A stretch of 64,000 nucleotides of DNA. It comes from Diphasiastrum complanatum (Eukaryota > Streptophyta > Lycopodiopsida > Lycopodiales > Lycopodiaceae). The stretch spans positions 25,499,285 to 25,563,284 of the forward strand of contig CM055104.1 of the NCBI GenBank assembly GCA_029204225.1, read 5' to 3'. The translations under genes and the position numbers were made by a program. Under the pieces are notes generated by a model. That model did no database searches, had not been told where the DNA came from, and was given only the letters and a program-made list of their open reading frames with translations. Every line of letters begins with the position of its first letter. Position 1 is the first letter of the stretch. Positions 1 through 10,000 of the stretch are shown piece by piece.

Positions 1-345
1 CTTTTTAACCGTAGCTTCGATTGAGACTAAAATTATACTGTTGGAAAGCGCTCGACGAGAGCTTTCCAACGGTAGCCTAGATGACCTACTTCCGAGCTAC
101 CGTTCAAAAGTTATGGTCGGTCAAAGTTTTTCAAAAAACCAGAGAGTCAAATATCGTTGTTGCAGGCTACCGTTGGAAAATTCTTGTAACAACGATATTT
201 GACTCTATCTTTTTGAACACTTTGACCGACCATAACTTTTGAACGGTAGCTCGAAAGTAGGTCATGTAGGGTACTGTTGGAAAGCTCTCGTCGAGCGCTT
301 TCCAACGGTATAATTTTCGTCTCAATCAGAGCTACGGTTAAAAAG
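1..345. repeat. Long near-perfect inverted repeat (fold-back element), left end cut by window edge
   Basis: Bases 1-160 and about 185-345 are reverse complements of each other with a few mismatches. The outer ends read CTTTTTAACCGTAGCT on the left and AGCTACGGTTAAAAAG on the right. The arms meet at a loop of roughly 20 bases near 165-185, with AGAGTCAAATATCG pairing to CGATATTTGACTCT. The left arm begins at base 1, so it may continue outside. No reading frame is associated. It could be a fold-back or MITE-type transposon, or the remains of a recent inverted duplication. A small-RNA precursor is possible but unproven. Confidence 0.8.
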
Positions 346-690
346 TTATGCTATTTTCAATGGTAATTGCATATTATACTACGAATAACATGTCATTCTT
401 GCAGGTTGCCCCCGACGCCCAATTATAGCATTATTAAGAAAACGTTTTTTTCAATTTTAATGAGCTACGTTACGCAGATTTCAAATTTGAGTGTTTTGAT
501 TGGTCCATGTGTAAGCAAAATTTGAGAAAAAATATAAAAAGTATCGTTACAAAAGGTCTTTTTTAGATTTAGAACTCCTCTAATGCTTTGCGTAATGCCC
601 TAGCTCTTTGCAAATAAAGCAATTTTTTTTCAATTTTTTTTCTTTCCATCTTCTGATGATTTGATTGATTTTCTTGTTAATCCTACTGCT
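346..690. other. AT-rich spacer, nothing recognised
   Basis: This stretch is AT-rich, with homopolymer runs of A and T. I see no coding frame, splice-flanked exon, or repeat matching the rest of the window. Confidence 0.5.
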
Positions 691-1505
691 TCTTATGCCC
701 TTTGTTCTTTTTCCCTTTGCCACCTTTCTTGGAACTTTGTCCTTGCTTCATTGTTAAGAACGCATGCTCCTTGAAATTATCCCTATTAACAAGATTTTGT
801 CGTCTCATTTTCTCCTATATAAGTATTGCGTTCAGTTCATTGAATGAAGGCCTTTTCTCCCATAAAGACAACATCATAACAAAGTTTTAATAGGCTAAAG
901 GTAAACTATTGAGCATGATTGATTCCAAAACTAAATCCAAAACACTTTCTCCCAACTACAATAAGTTGCCCTCTGAGATCTTTCACTTGAGTAAAGTACT
1001 CTTTTACCAATTCACATGTATCTTGTATAAATTCTTTAGAATATCTCAAGCCACCTTGGGTCCAAGAGCATTCCTGATGTAAAGAATAATCATATCTTTC
1101 ACAAACAAATTAATAATATGATGAGATTTTCTCCTCCGCCTCAGATACTCTCACAACTTTCTATTTGTAGTTGGAGGTATCTCAACACTTGCAATATGTC
1201 CCAATATTCTCGATCCTGGAGAATATTTTGTATCTTGAACTTCCAGATGCTAAAGTTTTTATCATCTAGCTTACTAGATTCTGGTAACACATCATCATTC
1301 AATTCTACCATTGTCAAACAATTATATTGATTTGTAGGAACTTTTCTTCGATGATCTGATCTCCTTCTAGAAGGTCCATATTGTCCTCATAACAATGTTG
1401 TCTCTACATGCAACTGATGCTCCTTCAATAATCCAATTGTACACCTACAAAAACAATCTCTCTTCCTCACGTAGAATCTTGATAGCTTCCAAGATCAAGA
1501 AACCT
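690..1505 (-). pseudogene. Ty1/copia gag remnant (minus strand)
   Basis: Read on the minus strand, this region aligns along most of its length with the copia gag at 63328-64000. Both carry the segments for SKLD, FSIWKFKMQNIL and KAHHIINFSVKDMII, or clear variants of them. They also share the downstream stretch around TTGTTAA...AAGGA and the AAAGTTCCAAGAAAGGTGG end. The frame is broken by several stops and small indels, so no protein can be made. It lies just downstream of a tRNA-iMet type primer site and belongs to the same element as the LTR at 1518 and beyond. The family is copia by gag similarity; the pol portion, which would lie left of 690, is not in the window. Confidence 0.75.
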
Positions 1506-1517
1506 GCTCTGATACCA
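1506..1517 (-). other. Primer binding site of the left copia remnant
   Basis: The minus strand reads TGGTATCAGAGC, the usual complement of the 3' end of initiator methionine tRNA in plant LTR retrotransposons. It directly abuts the LTR end TAACA at 1518. Confidence 0.85.
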
Positions 1518-1815
1518 TGTTAGATTTGATGCTCAAATTCAAAATAGGAGTGGACTAATCATATTAGCACTCACACAAACCAATCAAGATCACCATAAGA
1601 GATTAAAAAGAACTCAGATTAATTGAAGAATGAGCACAGCTCTCTACAATGGGAAGAATGGGTGTGGGGCGCTAGCCCTCCTTATATAACCTTTCTAGTC
1701 CTTAGCAAAAGCTAAAAGCATAAAACAAAAAACTTATTACTATTGTTGCTCTCTATTTGGTATAAAGACCTTTAATGAAGTTCTAAGTGAAAAATCATGT
1801 TCTATTCTAGAACTA
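1518..1815 (-). repeat. LTR of the left copia remnant (far boundary uncertain)
   Basis: The segment starts with TGTTAG beside the primer site, as expected of an LTR end. Its reverse complement matches 62865-63131 at the other end of the window, sharing TTTTGCTAAGGACTAGA and the block with TGAGTGCTAATATGATTAG. A TG..CA end is possible at 1815, where a purine run follows on the minus strand (AGGAGGG). That limit is only a guess. Confidence 0.6.
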
Positions 1816-2211
1816 GTGCACCCTCCTACATGCAAGACTACTTACCTTGATTTTAGAACTTTGACTTTCCTATACTAAAAATAAAAATGGTCCCTAAAAT
1901 AGCTTTCAATCTTGGACAAACCAATAATAGGGGTGCAAATAAAAATTGATTTCTAATACTATCTCTACCTATGCCTCATGAAAAAATCTTGGAGCTCTAC
2001 TCCATCTCAGACATCAGTTGATTGGTAATATCTCCATAGATGTGCTAAATATCTCTCTGATTTATAAGTCACTAAGTCATCTATGTGTCATGCCAGCGGA
2101 CTCCAGCCAACTGGCAATCGCATTTGACGACCTAATTACTTAGTATAAATCAGAGAAATATAGTACAAAGAAAGATGAAGTCCAAAAAGGGTGAAACTGG
2201 AAAATCTCTAA

Positions 2212-3024
2212 GTCTGAACCATAGTTGCAGCGAATCGCGATTCGCGGGTCGCGATTCGCGACCCAGAATCGCAAAAAAAAAAAAAAAATTGGAAAAATAG
2301 CTTATTGCTGAAATTTTTTTAGGGGATCAATGGTCAAACCAGCGTTTTGCCTCTTAGAAGTGCAGTAGATGAGGCACAAACAGATCTTATTTTCATTAGC
2401 TATCCAGTTGTCATTTGCTCTGGTTTTCAGTAAATGTTAATGCTACAGTTTGGACTATCAACTGTATGGATGATGATCACTTTTGCAATTGGTTCACTGG
2501 AGATGTGAGTGCAATGTACATACAGTTGGGGGCATAAATATTGGGCCCTTCTCGGTGCGCATTTGGACCCCATTTTTATCTACAGGGGGGCGGTGGCATT
2601 TTTATCTACAGTGTCTATATAACAAGAAGCTCTAGGGGGTTTGGGGGACAGTATCCCCCCGGGAAACGGGGGGTTCGGGGGGCGGTAGCCCCCCGGTGGC
2701 GGGTTTGGGGGGCAACGCCCCCCAACGGCGGAGTCCGGGGGCTGCCGGTAGACCCCGGCCCCGACGGTAAGGCCTCTTCATGATTTGGCCTTCCAACTCC
2801 CCGAGTGAAAACACACTTTTTGGTGTTTACCACCCGAAACAGTCGGCAAACTACACAATCATAATCCCCTCGATCAGAGCTTTCATCTGATACCCATATT
2901 GCCAAAAAAAATTTCCAAAAAAAACAAAATCAATTCTACACGATTCTGGGAAAATCCCGAATCGCGAATCGGAATCGCGATTCTGATCGCGATTCGGGAA
3001 TCGCGCTGCAACTATGGTCTGAAC
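2212..3024. mobile_element. Non-autonomous hAT-type DNA element, copy 1
   Basis: The element runs from 2220 to 3016 (797 bp), starts CATAGTTGCAGCG and ends CGCTGCAACTATG, so it has terminal inverted repeats. It is flanked by an 8-bp target duplication GTCTGAAC (2212-2219 and 3017-3024); eight bases is the hAT superfamily signature. The subterminal regions consist of overlapping palindromes built on GAATCGCGATTCG. The interior (about 2640-2770) holds three G-run/C-run hairpins of the type GGGGGGC-loop-GCCCCCC. Frames across the interior are a by-product of this composition and encode no transposase. It is the same family as copies at 54666 (opposite orientation) and 58025 (short). Confidence 0.9.
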
Positions 3025-3977
3025 ATTGGAATCTAGAGCTGTAAAATGGAATAGAAAGGTCTTGTAGTAAGAAGAAAAACAAGAATTTGATTATATCTTG
3101 GCAACAATACAACAAAGTATGAAGAAAGGTGGTGAAGTGCAATCATATGATTAAAAGAAAAGCATCACAAATGACAAATGAGCAGTAAATGATGAAGGAT
3201 AAAACAATTTGCAACTAAGAATATTGAAGGAACATCACATGTTGCCAATGATAGTGATCCCCTGTAGGAATGAGCATGCTACAAAAAAATTTAAGCACCA
3301 AAACAATAAACTATGGAATGCTTTTGAGTTATGCATATTGTTCTATAGCACTTTAGAGAAGCCTTTCAAGAAGCTAGTAAGCTACCAAAACTCGAGTTTA
3401 TTTAGTCCCAAGATGGTCTACCCCTACCACTTGGCCATTGGTCCACTAAATCTCATTTTATCTACAAAATGAAAATAGGGGATGGATTTGTCTATCTATA
3501 ACAAGTATAGATTGCCAACTTGTATGTCCATAATAGATTAAAACTTTGAAAAGTTCTTGGTTGCAATTTGAAACTCTTTGTGAATATTTGTTTGCAACTT
3601 TGGACTTAAATTTCTCAATAGCTTAATAAGATAGGTTCATACCATCGAAGTTGTTTATGACTCTGTAAGTTGTAAATTCTAGCCTTCTATATTCATATAA
3701 GTTAGAAAGATTTCTAAAAGGATTTAAAGCAAAGTTTTTATAACTAGGAAATGTAACTCCAAAATCTATAATTACGTATAGGCACATTGATTAGAAAAGG
3801 TAAAATCCTTGATCACTGATCCATGCAACCTTTTTATCTTGTACCCTTCAGTAATGCACTTATCGAAAAGATAACTTAAATGCTCTTATGATTCTAGTCA
3901 TCCACAAAAGTAAAAGAATCATACCAAATTATCTAATCCAAAAGTACAATGGCTCAGTTATGTGAAGTAGCACTTAC
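3025..3977. other. Non-coding stretch downstream of the last kinesin exon found
   Basis: This AT-rich DNA lies just 3' of the kinesin exon at 3978-4050. The donor of that exon (GTAAGT) shows that the gene continues leftward, so further tail exons should lie here or beyond. I could not recognise one. Confidence 0.4.
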
Positions 3978-4050
3978 ATTCAAGTTTGCAATATCAAACT
4001 TGACCTCATTGATATGATTACAAAGCTCTTGTGCGAGTTTCCTTTTTAGT
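3978..4050 (-). CDS. Kinesin-9 exon: tail coiled coil
   Basis: This exon is 73 bp, acceptor TTATTGCAG and a perfect donor GTAAGT. It encodes [17 protein letters not shown] and on to DIANLN, a heptad-like segment resembling the KKxAxxLxxxIN coiled coil of kinesin-9 tails. The continuing donor shows that at least one more exon follows to the left. Confidence 0.75.
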
Positions 4051-7000
4051 CTGCAATAATGGGATACATAGGAAAGAAAATCTATATTAGCAAACAGACA
4101 GCCATTAGTGTCAGGTAAGCTTGGTGTGTGACCAATTGACAAACATATACGCTTAACACCTTGGTCCATAAGTTCCATTAATGTCATTTGAACATGATAA
4201 TGATATTTGGAGCATAAAAGCCACCTAATATTAGTTACCAACATAAAATTAGAGTCAATCATCACTAACAAGTGTTTTGTTTGCCCCCACGAATGAGGTC
4301 CACAACAATAACCTTTTCATTGAGCTAATAACAAAAAATGCTTATTAGGGCTTAAGGTTTGAGCCCTGATTTTAGTCAAGCAATAATATCCTTGTTCAAC
4401 GTCTTTATTACTAGTAGATGGGTTCAAACTAAACTCAAATAGCATAATTAGGCTCCAAAGAACTGTTGAAAGATTTGTGGACCCAAGATCACAAATATCT
4501 ATCTATGAATAGTTCCAAGGTTAGGCTCATATTAGTCATTTGGACTAGCTACATTAAAAAGCATGCTTAAGCACTAAGTGTGAAACTGGCAAGAGTCTTA
4601 GAGCAAACCTTAACACAAATCTCGTCTCTTTCAGAAAGTTTTCATACTCATTGCCTTCTGAAGTATGGTGTTTGAAATAGATAAAAGCCTGGTCATATGT
4701 CTCAAATGTTACAAGTTTTGACTAACCAACCAATAACTTCAATTGCAGTAAAGTTGCTAATAAAAAATTGTGTAAGATAATAATACCTTGTTTTTCTTTT
4801 CACGATTAGGGGCAACTTTTTTTGGGGCTTCCATTTGTTGGTCAAACAAAGTTGAGGCAAGTACATCATCAATGTTCACATTCATTTTTGATGGTATACC
4901 ATCAATGCTATCAGGTCTTGCATTGACAGGAGCCACGCCAACATGGAAACCCTGCCAAGGACAAGATTAAAGTTGTCACTCTGAAAATAGGACAACTCTT
5001 CTGCTTTATGAGTATTATTCTATGGGATATCTCTTTAAGGTTTTTTCAAAAAGATACAAACGTATTAACAAAAGTTGACTTCATGAAACATAATTTAGAA
5101 CACGTCATATGATTTGTCTATAAATGACAAGAATAAAAAAATACTATCATATGATATGTGCACACTCGGTGAGGCTAAGACTGAGGAGCACTTCATCTTC
5201 AAGTGTCCCATATACGACGAGATTAGGAAGAGATGTTATTGCCTCTTCTCAAACAAAGCCTTTGCGGCAACCAAAACTTCTCGAGGAATAGAAAAAGCAA
5301 AGCTTTTTGTTGAGTGCTCACATGTACTTCTCTAGTGCCACCCCTACTTATTTTAGATCATCAATTCAAAAAGGGCATTAAACTATAGTACTACCACATA
5401 ATTTGCAAGTATATTCTGCTAATGCACTTAGTAAAGCCCATTCAACAAACATTGTATAATGTACTAGTGGTATTGTTCTTTAGGAGCCCAGAGCTGGCAC
5501 AAAATTAATTCGAGGCCATGAGAAAGTCTTGAATCTAGATACTGTGGCAAAATCAAAAGCCCACCAACTGCATCCAACTCTAGAAACTGAGCAAAAGTCG
5601 GGTTTAACCTTCAATTGGTCTTGTTGCATTCATTGAATATAGGCTCAATACATGAATCCTCAGATATATTGGAAAAATGTGATATGGGATTGCCAAATGG
5701 ACAATAGCCCGAGAATACCACGAGAGCTGGTACTCTTGACTATGGAGATATTGTGAGGAAGTAAATACCACCCATGAGTATGTCATCTCATTATCTGAGA
5801 ATGTGACCATCCTCTGTATCTATATATTAGCTGAAAGATGGAATTAAGTTGTGACGATAATATAGTTGCAAACTCTGCTAGAATAATCTTGTATGGGATA
5901 GAGTGTGTAATAGATCCTAACACCACAGTAGGGCAAACACTAATTGATCCACCCAACCTTGCCTACTCCCTGATATAGAGTAAGCCCCTCCTAGCCCAGT
6001 GTGAGGACTGGTAGCATGCTACTGCCAAGTGTCGGCCACGTGGCACTGACGTGGCCGACTGCACGTCGGGACCCAACTGGGGGCCCTATCCTGCTGACAG
6101 GGTCCCTAGGCTGTGTTAGGCCCGCCATGGCTATGGACCGTGCTGGGGCACACTACTCACACTGTCTTGCCCTGTTGGTCATGTACGCTGGACACGACCC
6201 TGACTGTGGTATCTGACCTATCTGTGTTCTCTAGGGTTCGGCACTGGTTACGAGCTCGTAACACTCCCTCCCCCTTAAGAACCGTCTTGGTCCTCTAAGA
6301 CAAAGTCTGGAAAAATCTTGCGAAGGACGCTGCCTCTTTCCCAAGTGGCATTCTCAACAGGCTGATCATTCCACTTAACCAGATATTCTCGGTATAGAGT
6401 ATGACGAGTCTGCGTCTCTCTACTATCAAGAATTTCCTCTGGTTCATGTGGAGGTTGTTGAGGATCCAATGGGAGAACTAGAACACTGTCCCCTACCAGA
6501 TTATCTGATCTGGTTAAGGCTTTTCGTAACTGACTTACATGAAAAACTGGAAAAACCTTACTGCTGTGTGGGAGTTCTAGTTCATAGGTGACCTCGCCTA
6601 GTCTCCTACTGATGGTAAAGGGACCACAATACCTTGGAGACAACTTAGCACACACTCCTGATTTGAGGGTTTTAGAGTCAACTGGGACTCTCAAGTAGAC
6701 TTTCTCACCAGTGGAGAACTGCACATCCCGTCTGTGTGGATCTGCATAATGCCTGGCTCGATCCTGGGATTGTCTAATGCTACGCTTAGCATGTTCTATC
6801 ATCTGGTTTAGGTCTTCTAAAAAGTTTCTGGCTGCTTCAACTTTTTCTTGTTTAAACCCTACAGCTGTGGGTGAGCGTGGCTGAAAACCGTACATCAGCA
6901 TAAATGGGCTGTATCCCGTAGCTGAATGTTTGGTACTGTTGTAAGCACTCTAATATTGAGAGATACTCCTCCCAATTAGTCTGCCTCTTGCTGACGTATG

Positions 7001-10000
7001 CACGAAGCATATCCTCCAGCACTTGATTTACCCTTTCTGTTTGACCGTCCGTTTGTGGATGGTCAGTGGTACTCATATTAAGTTTAGTATGGAGATGATG
7101 GAATACTGCCTTCCAAAAATTTCCAGTAAACTTACTATCCCGGTCGCTGACTATGCCGGAAGGTAGACCGTACAATTTAAATAGCCCGTCTACAAACAAC
7201 CTCGCTAACTCTGGAGCTCTAACGGTTGTTTTGGTCGGAATAAAATGAGCCATTTTGGTCAGACGGTCAACTGTGACCCATATAGCGTCATTACCCTTTT
7301 GGGTTTTAGGCAGGCCTACTATAAAATCCATGGAGATACTCTCCCATTTACCAGCTGGTATTTCTAAGGGATGCAACAACCCTCCTGCCTTTAAACGCTC
7401 TGCTTTATTTACTTGACATTTCTGGCAACTGGTTACATACTGGTGGACGTCCTTTTTCATACTGGGCCAGAAAAATTGCCTACGAAGAAGCTCATAGGTC
7501 TTCTGTATGCCTGGGTGTCCCGCGCTAGGATTGTCATGACATTCATATAGGACCTGCTGCCTATAATCCTCTGAATTGGGGACACATACTCTATCTCTAT
7601 AGAGCAAGTACTCATCCTGAATGGAATACTGTTTCCATTTGATTCCTTGAGTCAACTGACCCTCAACCACTGGGGTTTGCTTGGGTAATACAGGCTCAGA
7701 ATCCTCAACGTCATCTGACGACGTATACTCGGACTCATCATCATCCTCAACGGAAGCTGCCGTATTCTTGGATGAACTGGCACCAGCCCCGGGAACTGGT
7801 TCTGGAGTCTGTAACTGTCTGTTCTGGACTGAGTTCCAGATAATAGAGAAGAATGCATCATGCTGGCATTTCCCTCTCAAGGACTCGAGTAACTCATTAC
7901 GAATCTGAGTAAAACTCAGCTCGTTTATCATAGGCATTCTGCTAAGGGCATCTGCTACTGTATTGAATTTTCCACGCCTATATCTGATAGACATGTCAAA
8001 CTCTTGCATCAACTCTGCCCAACGAGCTTTCCGACCTCTAAGCTCAGGTTGATTGCAAAGGTATCTGAGACTCTCATGGTCTGTCAGGACCTCAAAGTTG
8101 GCACCATACAAATAATGCCTCCAAGTCTTAAGGGCATGGACTATAGAAAAGAGTTCCTTTTCATAGGCACTGTACCTAGTCTGAGCTGGCTCGAGTTTTT
8201 TACTCTCGAACGCAACTGGTCGTCCACCCTGAGTTAGCACAGCGCCTACTGCAAAGTCGCTAGCATCTGTTTCGACCACAAATGGCTGATTGGGGTCGAC
8301 GACTTTTAAGACTGGTGCTGTAGCTAAGGCTGTTTTGAGAGCATCAAAGCTCTCCTGTTGTGCAGACTCCCAAATGAACTCTTTTCCCTTCCCCTTAAGA
8401 AGATTTGTCATAGGGACTGCTATCTGAGCATATTCCTTGACAAATCGTCTGTAATATCCCGCGAGACCAAGAAAGATTTGAAGTTCCAAAATATTCTGAG
8501 GTCTCAGCCAACTGAGTATGGCTTTAACCTTATTTGGGTCCATCTTAATCCCATCTGAAGAGATAATGTGACCCAAATATGCTACTTCTTCAACGAAGAA
8601 TTCACACTTGGATTGTTTAGCATAAAGCTTATGCTTTCTGAGCAGTCGAAACACCTTTCTGAGGTGTTTTAGATGCTCCTTCCTCGTTTTGCTGTAGACG
8701 AGGATGTCATCTAAAAATACGACCACAAACTTACCCAAGTATGGTCTGAGGACACTGTTCATCAAGGTCATAAAGGTAGCTGGAGCATTTGTGAGCCCAA
8801 ATGGCATCACCTTAAACTCATAATGACCGTGACGAGTCCTAAAAGCTGTTTTCGAGACATCTTCCGATTTTATACGGACCTGATGATATCCCGATCTAAG
8901 GTCTATTTTACTGAAAAACTTAGCCCCGTCGAGTTGATCAAACAACTCGTCTGCCCGAGACATAGGGTATTTATTCTTAATTGTGACTTTATTGAGGGCT
9001 CTGTAATCTACGCAAAGACGCATAGACCCCTCTTTCTTTTTCACCAATAGGACTGGTGAGGCCCATGGTGAACTACTGGTCTGAATTTGGCCTTTCCCAA
9101 GATAGTCTGTTAACTGCCTAGTTATTTCTTCATCCTCTGTTCGGCTGACCCGATACGGAGGTTTAGAAACAGGTGTTGTACCTGGTACTAGGTTTATTAC
9201 ATGATCTACCTCTCTGCTAGGTGGTAAACCATGTGGCAAATCTTCAGGAAAAACATCTTTAAATTTAGACAATAAAGTTTCTAATTTACTGATTTTCTGC
9301 TGAATAGAACTGGAAATAGAAACTTCAGGAATAAACTGAAAGTCACATAAGAATACCTGATGGTCTTCGTCTCCGATTAGCTGACAGAGCTCTGAACTGC
9401 AGACCATAGGGCTGTTGGGAACATCATGCTCCCCATGCAACTGGATCTCTCGGCCTTTATACTGAAAGCTGAGGGTGTTCTCCTGATAGTTTCTGTGGGG
9501 GGAAGGTCCTAAACTGTAGAGCCAATCTCTCCCGAGAACAATGTTTGTTCGATCCAGGTGCATTATCTGAAAGTTTATTTGATCTTGGTACCCCTGAATA
9601 CCAAGATTTAACTTACTTACCATAGTTTCCCATATTTTTTTATCTTCACCCTTAGCTAATGAAACTATGTACCTATGCTGACTAGGTACTTCTGGTAATT
9701 TAAGCTTTTTAACCAGGGTGTGGTTGATGAAATTATGGGTTGCCCCATCATCAACCATGACTCTTACTGACTGGTTACCAACTTTCCCATGCATACGTAC
9801 TAGGTCATGCGGCCCAAAGCTGAAGGGTCTCGCTAGCATTGCAGAGGTCAGCTGACAACAGTGTTCATGATCTTCATGATACACTTTGATCTCGGAAGCT
9901 GCCGAGTCACTGGGGAAACATACAGTCTGAACAAGATGAACTTGTTTTTTATCTTTTTTAGTGAAAGGCCCCTTGGGACACTGTCTGACTGTGTGTCCCT

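Noticed and set aside
2541-2905. Open frames of 60-96 codons rich in Gly, Pro and Arg
   Set aside because: They lie inside the hAT element and follow from its G-run/C-run hairpins; copy 2 does not keep the frame.
3954-4271. A 105-codon minus-strand frame as a separate gene
   Set aside because: It covers two kinesin tail exons and the intron between them; the splice sites inside explain it better.
4788-4970. A 60-codon plus-strand frame
   Set aside because: It is antisense to the kinesin exon 4787-4954, which has correct splice borders and family similarity on the other strand.
6001-6298. A 71-codon frame repeated exactly at 12042
   Set aside because: Both lie in the identical LTRs of the gypsy element; identity comes from recent insertion and not from selection on a protein.
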